Below, piece after piece: positions 23,567 to 30,642 of a stretch of DNA of 38,103 nt (positions within the stretch are counted from its first letter, which is position 1; every line of letters begins with the position of its first letter). Below the pieces are notes generated by a model. It had not been told where the DNA came from. It did no database searches and saw only the letters and a program-made list of their open reading frames with translations. This stretch comes from CAZKMM01 sp964553915. Its GTDB lineage: Bacteria; RBG-13-61-14; DRUE01. The translations under genes were made by a program, and so were the position numbers. Location: assembly GCA_964553915.1 (NCBI GenBank), contig CAZKMM010000007.1, forward strand, positions 1-38,103, in the 5' to 3' direction.

Positions 23567-24580
23567 TTATACTTCTCTCCCGATACTCTGTGCCACTGCC
23601 CGGATTTCTTTCATCAATTGTTCAAATTTCTCAAAATCCAGCGATTGAGGACCATCCACCAGGGCTTTTTCTGGCTCGGGATGAACCTCCACAATCAAGC
23701 CGTCTGCCCCTACCGCGATTCCGGCTCTGCTCAGAGGAATAACCAGTTCCTGTTTTCCGGCACTGTGACTGGGGTCAAAAATAATTGGAAGATGACTTAC
23801 TTTTTTTACCACAGGAATTATTGCCAGAGCCGGGGTATTGCGGATATAATCCTCAAAGGTGCGGATACCTCGCTCGCAGAGAATAATCTGACTGTTGCCC
23901 TGAGCCAGGATATATTCCGCAGCTAAAAGGAATTCATCCAGGGTGGCGCTCATTCCTCGTTTTAAGAGAATTGGTTTTTGGGTCTGCCCGGCTTCTTTAA
24001 GCAGGATAAAATTCTGCATATTCCGGGCACCAATCTGTAAAACATCCGCATAACTGGCTACCAGCTCAACATCTTTGGCACTGAGCACCTCAGTAACTAT
24101 GGGCAGACCGGTCTCTGCCCGGGCTTCTGCCAGATATTCCAGCCCCAGCTTTGCCAGTCCCTGAAAGCTGTAGGGATTGGTTCTGGGCTTGAAGGCTCCG
24201 CCCCGGAGAGCGGTTGCCCCCAGCTCTTTAACTTTTCTGGCGGTTTGTAAAATCTGCTCCTTGCTTTCCACCGCACAGGGACCGGCAATAACTGAAACTC
24301 GATTTTCTCCTGCCTTGAAAGGACCAATTGCTATCACGGTATTATCTGGATGAAAGTCTCTGCTTGCCCGTTTATAAGGAACCGTGACATGCATAATCTT
24401 CTCCACTCCAGCCATTGCCTGAATTTCATCTGCGTCCAGCTTGGTCTTATCACCAATTACCCCGATGATGGTTCTCTCCACCCCCCGGGAAAGATGAACA
24501 TCTAAACCAGCCTCTTTGACCTTTTCTACGACAGAGTTTATTTCCTTTTCACTTGCCCCTTTCTGCATCACGATAATCAT
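23567..24580 (-). CDS. aroF: 3-deoxy-7-phosphoheptulonate synthase (DAHP synthase), type I-beta
   Basis: 337 residues. It makes DAHP from phosphoenolpyruvate and erythrose 4-phosphate, the first step toward aromatic amino acids. Residues 1-70 are the ferredoxin-like regulatory domain (MIIVMQKGASEKEINSVVEK); the barrel has SVIAGPCAVES, LRGGAFKPRTNPYSFQG, LQIGARNMQNF, LLKRGMSAT and FDPSHSAGK. The N-terminal domain usually confers allosteric control by aromatic amino acids. A strong AAGGAGG precedes the ATG. trpE and trpG, further down the pathway, are elsewhere in the window. Confidence 0.95.
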   Translation of the reverse strand: MIIVMQKGASEKEINSVVEKVKEAGLDVHLSRGVERTIIGVIGDKTKLDADEIQAMAGVEKIMHVTVPYKRASRDFHPDNTVIAIGPFKAGENRVSVIAGPCAVESKEQILQTARKVKELGATALRGGAFKPRTNPYSFQGLAKLGLEYLAEARAETGLPIVTEVLSAKDVELVASYADVLQIGARNMQNFILLKEAGQTQKPILLKRGMSATLDEFLLAAEYILAQGNSQIILCERGIRTFEDYIRNTPALAIIPVVKKVSHLPIIFDPSHSAGKQELVIPLSRAGIAVGADGLIVEVHPEPEKALVDGPQSLDFEKFEQLMKEIRAVAQSIGREV

Positions 24581-24609
24581 TTTTTTCCTCCTTGAAATTT
24601 CCTGGCAAA

Positions 24610-24637
24610 ATTTTATCTGATTTTAAGAAAATGTAAA
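24610..24637 (-). promoter_or_regulatory. Promoter of aroF-galactosidase operon
   Basis: Minus strand: TTTACA (24637-24632), 16-base spacer, TAAAAT (24615-24610). A leader of about 20-25 bases with AAGGAGG follows. It is back-to-back with the promoter of the polyferredoxin gene, the two -35 boxes being three bases apart. Confidence 0.6.
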
Positions 24638-24640
24638 AAT

Positions 24641-24669
24641 TTCCCATCTCAAGCGCTGCCTGATAAAAT
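24641..24669 (+). promoter_or_regulatory. Promoter of the polyferredoxin gene, leaderless geometry
   Basis: TTCCCA (24641-24646, weak), 17-base spacer, TAAAAT (24664-24669, good). Eight bases separate the -10 box from ATG 24678, with no Shine-Dalgarno sequence. Confidence 0.45.
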
Positions 24670-24677
24670 TAAATCTG

Positions 24678-26207
24678 ATGAGCAGGTTCCGAAGAGGAGT
24701 TCAAATTATCTTTCTTTTCTTTTTTATTTATTTACTTTCTCAGGCAAGATTTCCTTATCAGGGAAAGATTCCTTCCGAGCTTTTCCTCCGCTTTGACCCG
24801 CTCTCCCAACTTCTTGCTTCGCTTTCCAGCAGAGAATTTACCAGCTGGTTCTGGATGGGATTGATTACTCTTGGTCTCACCGTAATCTTTGGCAGGGTAT
24901 TTTGTGGGTGGGTCTGTCCAATGGGCACTACCATTGAACTGGCAGAAAAGCTCCTGCCCAGAAAAGCCCGGAAAAAGCCAGGCTCTATTTCTTTTAAATG
25001 GCTTAAATATTTTCTGCTTATTTTAATTATATTTTCAGCTCTGGTCGGGACAAATTTCTGGTATTTGCTTGCCCCAATTCCTCTGGTTCATCGGATTTAT
25101 ATTCTGGTATTTTATCCCCTGCTGGTTCATCTGGGCAAAAGTGGGCTGGAGCTGAGCCAACCTCTGTTTGAAAAAATTGGACTGGAAAGTCTGGCTTATC
25201 TTCAATTAAGCCCGGCTTATTTTAATCAGGTTTTTCTTACCACCGGGATTTTTCTGGGAATTATTCTTCTCAGCCTCTGGATGCCCAGATTTTTCTGCCA
25301 GAATTTATGTCCCCTGGGCGCCCTATTAGGAATTTTCAGTAGAGTTTCTTTTCTGGGGAAAACCATTTCCTCCTCCTGCATAAATTGCGAGCTTTGTCTT
25401 CGGAGCTGTCCGGTTTGGGCAATTGAGGAAAAGAGCTGGCAAGATAAGGAGGCAGAATGCATCAAATGTTTTATCTGTCAGGACTGCTGTCCTACTTCTG
25501 CGATTGCCTATGGCTTTTTTAAGAAAGGTTTCCAGCGAAGTTATGGGGTAAATTTGAGCAGAAGGTCTTTTCTTGGAGCGAGCTTGCTTGGTCTGGGAGC
25601 AGGATTTTTGGCACGAGGCTCCAGCTCTGCTCAATCAAAATTAAATGAGATTATCCGACCGCCCGGAGCAATTCCGGAGCAGGAATTTCTTGCCCGATGC
25701 ACCCGCTGTGGGGAATGCATAAAAATCTGTCCTACCCGGGTAATTCAGGCTCAGGGGCTGGAGCAGGGATTGGAAGGGTTTTCTGCTCCCCGAATGATAA
25801 TGAGAATTGCCGGGTGCGACCAGGAATGCACTCTTTGCGGGGAAATTTGCCCTACAGATGCTCTGCGGGCTTTGGAACTGGAAGAGAAAAAGTATGCCAA
25901 GCTGGGAAGCGCAGAGATTAACCAGCAAAGGTGCCTGGTATGGGCTTGGGGACAGGTTTGTTTAATCTGTGATGAGATTTGCCCCTATAATGCGATTGTT
26001 TTTCAGGAGATTGATGGCTTGAGGCGACCGGTGGTAATTCCCTCAAGGTGCAATGGTTGTGGCTGGTGTGAATATGCCTGTCCGGTAAAAGGAGAAAGCG
26101 CGATTCGGGTAAGCAAAAGCGGAGAGATTCGGCTGGCTCAGGGTTCTTATAAAGAAACCGCCCAGAAGCAGGGAATTGAGCTTTCTGCTCAAGACCAACT
26201 GGAATAG
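24678..26207 (+). CDS. NapH/NapG-like fused membrane polyferredoxin
   Basis: 509 residues combining two proteins that are usually separate. Residues 1-220 are NapH-like: helices near 8-22, 55-75, 108-130 and 185-203, with FCGWVCPMG (75-83) and FCQNLCPLG (206-214). Two [4Fe-4S] motifs follow: CINCELCLRSCP (234-245) and CIKCFICQDCCP (261-272). Then SRRSFLG (294-300) and a hydrophobic stretch resemble a twin-arginine signal, after which come four more cluster motifs starting at C341, C380, C419 and C458, as in NapG. The probable role is electron transfer from quinol to an unidentified reductase. No napA-like gene is in the window. CxxCxxCxxxCP spacing varies at the third NapG cluster. Confidence 0.85.
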   Translation: MSRFRRGVQIIFLFFFIYLLSQARFPYQGKIPSELFLRFDPLSQLLASLSSREFTSWFWMGLITLGLTVIFGRVFCGWVCPMGTTIELAEKLLPRKARKKPGSISFKWLKYFLLILIIFSALVGTNFWYLLAPIPLVHRIYILVFYPLLVHLGKSGLELSQPLFEKIGLESLAYLQLSPAYFNQVFLTTGIFLGIILLSLWMPRFFCQNLCPLGALLGIFSRVSFLGKTISSSCINCELCLRSCPVWAIEEKSWQDKEAECIKCFICQDCCPTSAIAYGFFKKGFQRSYGVNLSRRSFLGASLLGLGAGFLARGSSSAQSKLNEIIRPPGAIPEQEFLARCTRCGECIKICPTRVIQAQGLEQGLEGFSAPRMIMRIAGCDQECTLCGEICPTDALRALELEEKKYAKLGSAEINQQRCLVWAWGQVCLICDEICPYNAIVFQEIDGLRRPVVIPSRCNGCGWCEYACPVKGESAIRVSKSGEIRLAQGSYKETAQKQGIELSAQDQLE

Positions 26208-26221
26208 CTTTTCTTATCTTT

Positions 26222-27874
26222 TTAAAGGCTGTTTATCAGCACCAGAGGGGTATGCCCGAGCTGTTTTTTAAAGAATTTTTTCAGAGTTTTTCTCAGGGAT
26301 TTTTCTATTTCTTCCTTTGAACTGTTTTTTTCCAGGAGAGATTTAAGTCGGTTTTCGCAGAGCTCTTCTGCCTGAAAGAGAAGCTCCTGGGCTTCTCTTT
26401 CTAAAATCAGTCCCGCGGTTTTGAGCTTGATCCGGGGATGAGCTTTATCCAGGACCAGGCTGACCAGAACCAGCCCCTGTTCTGCCATCTGGAGACGCTC
26501 TTGAATTATGGTCTGGGGAACTGTCTCCCTGCTTCCATTAAGATATTCCGGGATTAAGGTGATTTTAGAGATAATTTCTGCCTGCTGATTTTGGAATTCG
26601 ATCATATCCCCATCTTCCACCACCAGGCATTGTTCTGGGTTCATTCCGGCTTCTATTGCTAATTGCTTGTGTTTGACCAGATGGCGGTATTCTCCGTGAA
26701 TGGGAATAAGATATTTGGGACGAACCAGTCCGAGCACAATTTTCAGCTCTTCCTGGCTGGCGTGCCCGGAGCAGTGAATCTCGCTGGTTTTTTCATAATA
26801 AACCTCTGCCCCCAGTCGGTAGAGCTGGTTAATCAGCTCCTGAATAGCAATTTCATTGCCGGGAATGAATTTGCTGGAAAGAACTATGACATCTCCGGGA
26901 AGAACCTTAAGATGCGGATGCTGATTATTCGCCATTCTGGTAAGCACACTTAAAGGTTCTGCCTGACTGCCGGTGGTAAGAATTAAAAGTTTATTGGGGG
27001 CAAGTGCTCGTGCCTGATTCAAAGAAACTAATAGCGTGGGAGGATAGGAAAGATAGCCCAGTTGATGAGCAATTCTGGAGGTGGATTCTATGCTCTTTCC
27101 ATAAATTAGAACCTTTCTTTTCAATTTCTGGGCGGTATCCAAGACCTGCTGGATTCTTTGAATATGACTGGAAAAAACCGAGACAATAATTCTGCCTTTT
27201 GCCTGTAAAAAAATCTCCTGAAGGGTCTTTCCCACCTCCTGCTCGCTCGGAGTATATCCTTCCTGTTCAACATTGGTGCTATCAGAAAAGAATGCCAGAA
27301 CCCCCTGTTCGCCCAGGCGAGAAAGGGCATTCAAATCCATCACTTTTCCATCAATCGGGGTGGGGTCCAGCTTAAAATCTCCGCTATGAAGGATAATTCC
27401 CTGTTTGCTGTGCCAGGCAATTGCCACTCCATCTACTACCGAATGACAGGTCTGGATAAATTCCAGGTCAAAACCACCAATTTGCCTTTTTTCCCCAGCT
27501 TTGATTTCCAAAAGCTTTGCCTTTTTTAACCTGTGCTCTTTGAGTTTTTCCTCTACCAGCCCGAGAGTGAATCTGGTGCCATATACTGGAACATCAACTC
27601 GCTTGAGAAAATAGGGCAGGGCACCAATATGGTCTTCATGTCCGTGGGTGAGAATTACTCCTTGCAATCTGCTCGCTCTCTGCTCTATCCATTGAAAATC
27701 CGGAATAATCACATCTACCCCGGGGAGAAATTGACTGGGAAAGCCAACCCCGCAGTCAATCATAATCAATCTTTTCCCTTCCTGAAGGAGCAGGCAGTTC
27801 ATACCAATCTCGCCGGCTCCTCCTAAAATTAAAGCCCGGATAATACTCGGTTCATTTGGAGAGGAAGCTTCCAT
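26222..27874 (-). CDS. rnj: Ribonuclease J
   Basis: 550 residues. Metallo-beta-lactamase/beta-CASP nuclease with HGHEDH at 77-82, LHSGDFKLDP near 161-170 and the C-terminal metal site HCSGHAS. RNase J degrades or matures RNA with both 5'-3' exonuclease and endonuclease activity. It follows the CoA-transferase gene after three bases and probably shares its mRNA. The ATG has only a weak GG-rich site (AAGGTCA). With YhaM at 4631, the genome has both exonuclease types typical of Gram-positive RNA decay, beside Gram-negative envelope genes. Confidence 0.95.
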   Translation of the reverse strand: MEASSPNEPSIIRALILGGAGEIGMNCLLLQEGKRLIMIDCGVGFPSQFLPGVDVIIPDFQWIEQRASRLQGVILTHGHEDHIGALPYFLKRVDVPVYGTRFTLGLVEEKLKEHRLKKAKLLEIKAGEKRQIGGFDLEFIQTCHSVVDGVAIAWHSKQGIILHSGDFKLDPTPIDGKVMDLNALSRLGEQGVLAFFSDSTNVEQEGYTPSEQEVGKTLQEIFLQAKGRIIVSVFSSHIQRIQQVLDTAQKLKRKVLIYGKSIESTSRIAHQLGYLSYPPTLLVSLNQARALAPNKLLILTTGSQAEPLSVLTRMANNQHPHLKVLPGDVIVLSSKFIPGNEIAIQELINQLYRLGAEVYYEKTSEIHCSGHASQEELKIVLGLVRPKYLIPIHGEYRHLVKHKQLAIEAGMNPEQCLVVEDGDMIEFQNQQAEIISKITLIPEYLNGSRETVPQTIIQERLQMAEQGLVLVSLVLDKAHPRIKLKTAGLILEREAQELLFQAEELCENRLKSLLEKNSSKEEIEKSLRKTLKKFFKKQLGHTPLVLINSL

Positions 27875-27877
27875 TGC

Positions 27878-29035
27878 TCAAATGACCTTTTCCGCTTTTA
27901 AGCTTTCTATCTCCCGTTCAGAATATCCCAGCTCTTTTAAGATAGGAATTGTATCCTGACCTTTGCCCGGAGCCGGTTTGGAATCTGTCTCTTGCAGGGA
28001 AGGGAAGCGAACCGGAGTTGCAACCATCTGGTATTGATTTCCCTGCTGGTCCTTGAGAGTTCGGATTAAATTCCGGGCTTGCACCTGAGGGTCAGAGGCA
28101 ATTTCAGAAAATTTTCTCACCGGCTCCAGACATAAATTGGGATGGGCTTGAGCAAATTCTTCCCATTCTTTAAGAGTGCGGGAGGCAAAAACCTGAGCAA
28201 GGTCTTGTTTGAGCTTTTTTCTCTCTTCCTCTCCTTGAAGGAGCCTTTTCTTCCATTCCTCTTTGCCAATTGCCTGACAGAATTCCTCCCAGAATTTTAC
28301 CTCCAAACAGCCCAAACTTATCCAGCGACCATCACGGGTCTGATAAAAATTATAATTGGGAAGAGCACCATTTAAATCCATTTGCCCCGCTCCCGGCTCT
28401 ATTCCTGTGCGGAAATATTCTGCCAGATGAGGAGCAACCAAACTCAATGCCCCCTCAAACATACTCAATTCCAGCTTTAAACCCTCCTGGTTCTGCCGGA
28501 CATATTCTAAGGCACTCAAAACCCCGATCACCAGATATAATCCGCCGACCAGATCAGCAATTTGAATTCCAGGAATAACCGGTTCCCCCTGTTCGGTGCC
28601 AGTAATACTGGCAATTCCTGCCAGAGAGATATAATTCAAATCATGTCCAGCTCGCTGGGCATAAGGACCGGAGGAACCATATCCATTAAGCGAGGCATAA
28701 ATCAGCTTGGGATTATGTTTTATGCATTCCTCATAGCTTAACCCCAGCCTTTCCATTACTCCCGGGCGGAACTGCTCCAGAAGAATTTGAGAAGTTCTTA
28801 ACAGGCGAAAAAAGACCTCTTTTCCCGTGGGGTGTTTTAAATCCAGGCTCAGACTTTTTTTATTCAGATTGATACTCTGGAAGAAGGCTGGGAGAAATCT
28901 ACTCATATCCTCTTCAGGTGGCTCCACCCGAATTACCTCAGCACCCAGCCGGGAGAGTAAGGCGCTACCAAAGGGTCCGGGCAAAAGTCGGGTTAGGTCC
29001 AAAACCCGGATTCCTTTAAGAACCTCTACTTTCAT
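27878..29035 (-). CDS. CaiB/BaiF family CoA-transferase or alpha-methylacyl-CoA racemase
   Basis: 385 residues from ATG 29035. This start fits the family N-terminus (LKGIRVLDLTRLLPGPF). A TTG 12 codons upstream overlaps the -35 box and is not used in this model. RVEPPEED (CoA site) and GHDLNYISLAG with D132, the catalytic Asp position in class III transferases, are present; the overall form resembles alpha-methylacyl-CoA racemases. The substrate cannot be told from sequence. It is upstream of rnj by three bases. No Shine-Dalgarno: a leaderless transcript is predicted. Confidence 0.87.
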   Translation of the reverse strand: MKVEVLKGIRVLDLTRLLPGPFGSALLSRLGAEVIRVEPPEEDMSRFLPAFFQSINLNKKSLSLDLKHPTGKEVFFRLLRTSQILLEQFRPGVMERLGLSYEECIKHNPKLIYASLNGYGSSGPYAQRAGHDLNYISLAGIASITGTEQGEPVIPGIQIADLVGGLYLVIGVLSALEYVRQNQEGLKLELSMFEGALSLVAPHLAEYFRTGIEPGAGQMDLNGALPNYNFYQTRDGRWISLGCLEVKFWEEFCQAIGKEEWKKRLLQGEEERKKLKQDLAQVFASRTLKEWEEFAQAHPNLCLEPVRKFSEIASDPQVQARNLIRTLKDQQGNQYQMVATPVRFPSLQETDSKPAPGKGQDTIPILKELGYSEREIESLKAEKVI

Positions 29036-29043
29036 TGATTGAG

Positions 29044-29071
29044 ATTTTGCCAGATAAGAAGAGATTGTCAA
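29044..29071 (-). promoter_or_regulatory. Promoter of the CoA-transferase-rnj operon, leaderless geometry
   Basis: Minus strand: TTGACA (29071-29066), 16-base spacer, CAAAAT (29049-29044). Eight bases separate the -10 from ATG 29035, with no ribosome site. Divergent from the promoter at 29086-29114. Confidence 0.6.
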
Positions 29072-29085
29072 GATGAAAATTTTTG

Positions 29086-29114
29086 TTGAAAGAATGAATC
29101 AAAAAAGATAAAAT
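29086..29114 (+). promoter_or_regulatory. Promoter of the 29158 gene
   Basis: TTGAAA (29086-29091), 17-base spacer, TAAAAT (29109-29114). The -10 overlaps an ATG at 29113, so that ATG would not be transcribed; the mRNA should start near 29121. Confidence 0.6.
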
Positions 29115-29157
29115 GAAAGCTAGAAATAATTTTAACCCAAAACAAAGGAAAGATTTG

Positions 29158-29415
29158 ATGCCCGAGGCACCAAAAGGCGAGATTATTATGATGGGGAAAA
29201 GAGAGCGAGTTCCCGGCTGGCAGGGAGAGATTTTTGTTGCGGTGGTAAAGGTTCGGGAAGGGAGCAAGGTGCAATATCAGGTGATTTGTGATTCTACGGA
29301 CTCCCGGGACTTAGACCAGCTTCCTGAGATTAAAATTTTTGAGGACAAAATGGAAGCGTTCAATTATGCGATGGAGATGGAAAGAAACAAAAATCAGTGG
29401 AAATCGGGGCGTTGA
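29158..29415 (+). CDS. Small protein of unknown function
   Basis: 85 residues from ATG 29158, which has AAAGGA eight bases upstream; an in-frame ATG at 29113 would add 15 residues but lies in the -10 box. The sequence GWQGEIFVAVVKVREGSKVQYQVICDSTD suggests a compact beta sheet followed by a helix (EDKMEAFNYAMEMERNK). No motif that I recognise. The next gene starts almost immediately, so the two may be co-expressed. Confidence 0.65.
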   Translation: MPEAPKGEIIMMGKRERVPGWQGEIFVAVVKVREGSKVQYQVICDSTDSRDLDQLPEIKIFEDKMEAFNYAMEMERNKNQWKSGR

Positions 29416-29416
29416 T

Positions 29417-29791
29417 TTGAGCAGAGAATCAGGCGGATTTCGGCTGAATCTGGTTTTAATTTTAGGATTTTTGGTGCTGGTAGGATGGGGCGCTGCAATA
29501 TTTAGCCAGCCCTATCTTCGCAAAGCCCGATTTGAAAAAGAGATGGAAGAGGTGATGCGAGAGCTCTCCCGAAGTGACCAGGAAACAATGATTCAAAATT
29601 TGATTGAAAAAGCCAAAGAGCTGGGGCTTCCGCCTCTGAACTATCAAAATTTTTATTTTGAAGGCGGGGTGGGAAAAGAATCTTTACTTCAATGTCGTTA
29701 TACCGAAGTAATTACACTGCCCGGAAATTATTCCATTCAAATCAAAATGCTGGCAGAAAAAAGGGTAAAAATACCTTACGAAGTTCCCTGA
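29417..29791 (+). CDS. Single-pass membrane protein of unknown function (DUF4845-like form)
   Basis: 124 residues if translation starts at TTG 29417, one base after the preceding stop codon; start choice is uncertain because no good ribosome site is present. One membrane helix at about residues 10-30 (LNLVLILGFLVLVGWGAAIF). The rest is an extracytoplasmic domain with EEVMRELSRSDQETMIQNLIEK and YTEVITLPGNYSIQIKM. The shape and the mid-sequence resemble the DUF4845 type of small membrane protein; that is a weak call. Its partner or function is unknown. Confidence 0.55.
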   Translation: MSRESGGFRLNLVLILGFLVLVGWGAAIFSQPYLRKARFEKEMEEVMRELSRSDQETMIQNLIEKAKELGLPPLNYQNFYFEGGVGKESLLQCRYTEVITLPGNYSIQIKMLAEKRVKIPYEVP

Positions 29792-29837
29792 TGGGGAAAT
29801 AGTTAAATGCTTTTTAAACAAAAAAAAGGAATCATTT

Positions 29838-30083
29838 GTGGAATTTTTTACTCTCTGTTATTCCATAGAGCGGGATATGGCACTTGAGAAATCTGTGGAT
29901 GATTTTGACCTGGCTTATCAGGTGAATGCTGGAATTGAATTCAAGCTTCGCCGGGTTCGCCCTTATCTCCAGATGGCTTTTCGGAGTATCCCGGGGGAGG
30001 AAGAAGGAATAAATTTATCCGGCTGGCTTACCGAAATAGGGATTCAGGTTCTGTTGAATCAAAGAAAATCTCAACCGCCTTAA
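29838..30083 (+). CDS. Small ORF, possible fragment of an outer-membrane beta-barrel protein
   Basis: 81 residues from a GTG with AAGGA seven bases upstream. The middle, YQVNAGIEFKLRRVRPYLQM, and the end, GWLTEIGIQVLL, alternate hydrophobic and polar residues like the last strands of a porin-type barrel. There is no signal peptide and the length is far too short for a complete barrel, so this is either a decayed gene or a small cytoplasmic protein of unknown role. Its stop interlocks with that of the opposite gene in TTAA. Confidence 0.4.
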   Translation: MEFFTLCYSIERDMALEKSVDDFDLAYQVNAGIEFKLRRVRPYLQMAFRSIPGEEEGINLSGWLTEIGIQVLLNQRKSQPP

Positions 30084-30637
30084 AAAGAAAGTTTTTTAAG
30101 CTGTTGAATTAACCGAAATAGAGCACCGAACCCAATAACTGCCATTAACAAATTTATCCAGAACAGCCGATGCCGGAAGAATAAAACCGCCAGACCCTCC
30201 CGCCAAACCTGATAGTCTCCAACATAAAAAAGCCGGTTTAAAGTGAAAAGAGAAAAAAGAGCCAAAATCCCAACCGCACTGCCCAGAATGATTTTTGCCC
30301 CTCGCTTCGAGCCTCTTTGATTTAAGAATCTAATAAGCTGAAATCCCAGCCCGTAGCTTAAAATATAGCTAAAAGTCATTATAATCCCCAATAGCGCCAG
30401 CTTTAATAAACTAACTGACCCAGGGTCAAAAAAATACATCCAGCTCCAGGCAGGATAAAAATAATAAAGAAAAATCCCCAAAGGAAGATAAAACAATCCT
30501 TCAAAAATCAACCCGCTAATAAAATAAGGATTAAAAAACCCCGAACGGGTAGATTTCAGCTCTTTTTCAAAAAGAAGCGCCAGAGCCCCGCCAATAATAA
30601 AGCTAAAAATTATGTCAAAAGGGACTGTTTTAATCAC
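30080..30637 (-). CDS. Hypothetical polytopic membrane protein
   Basis: 185 residues, about five membrane helices (near 5-22, 37-62, 75-103, 115-137 and 155-175), connected by short basic loops such as NQRGSKRGAK. I do not recognise a family. The start is GTG directly behind AAAGGGG, six bases after the stop of the preceding c-di-GMP gene, so it is probably its operon partner. It could be a membrane accessory to that signalling protein; that is inference from position only. Confidence 0.65.
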   Translation of the reverse strand: MIKTVPFDIIFSFIIGGALALLFEKELKSTRSGFFNPYFISGLIFEGLFYLPLGIFLYYFYPAWSWMYFFDPGSVSLLKLALLGIIMTFSYILSYGLGFQLIRFLNQRGSKRGAKIILGSAVGILALFSLFTLNRLFYVGDYQVWREGLAVLFFRHRLFWINLLMAVIGFGALFRLIQQLKKLSF

Positions 30638-30642
30638 CCCCT

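Noticed and set aside
29784..29798. Hairpin TTCCC/GGGAA at the end of the 29417 gene, as a terminator
   Set aside because: The stem is only five base pairs and no T-run follows directly.
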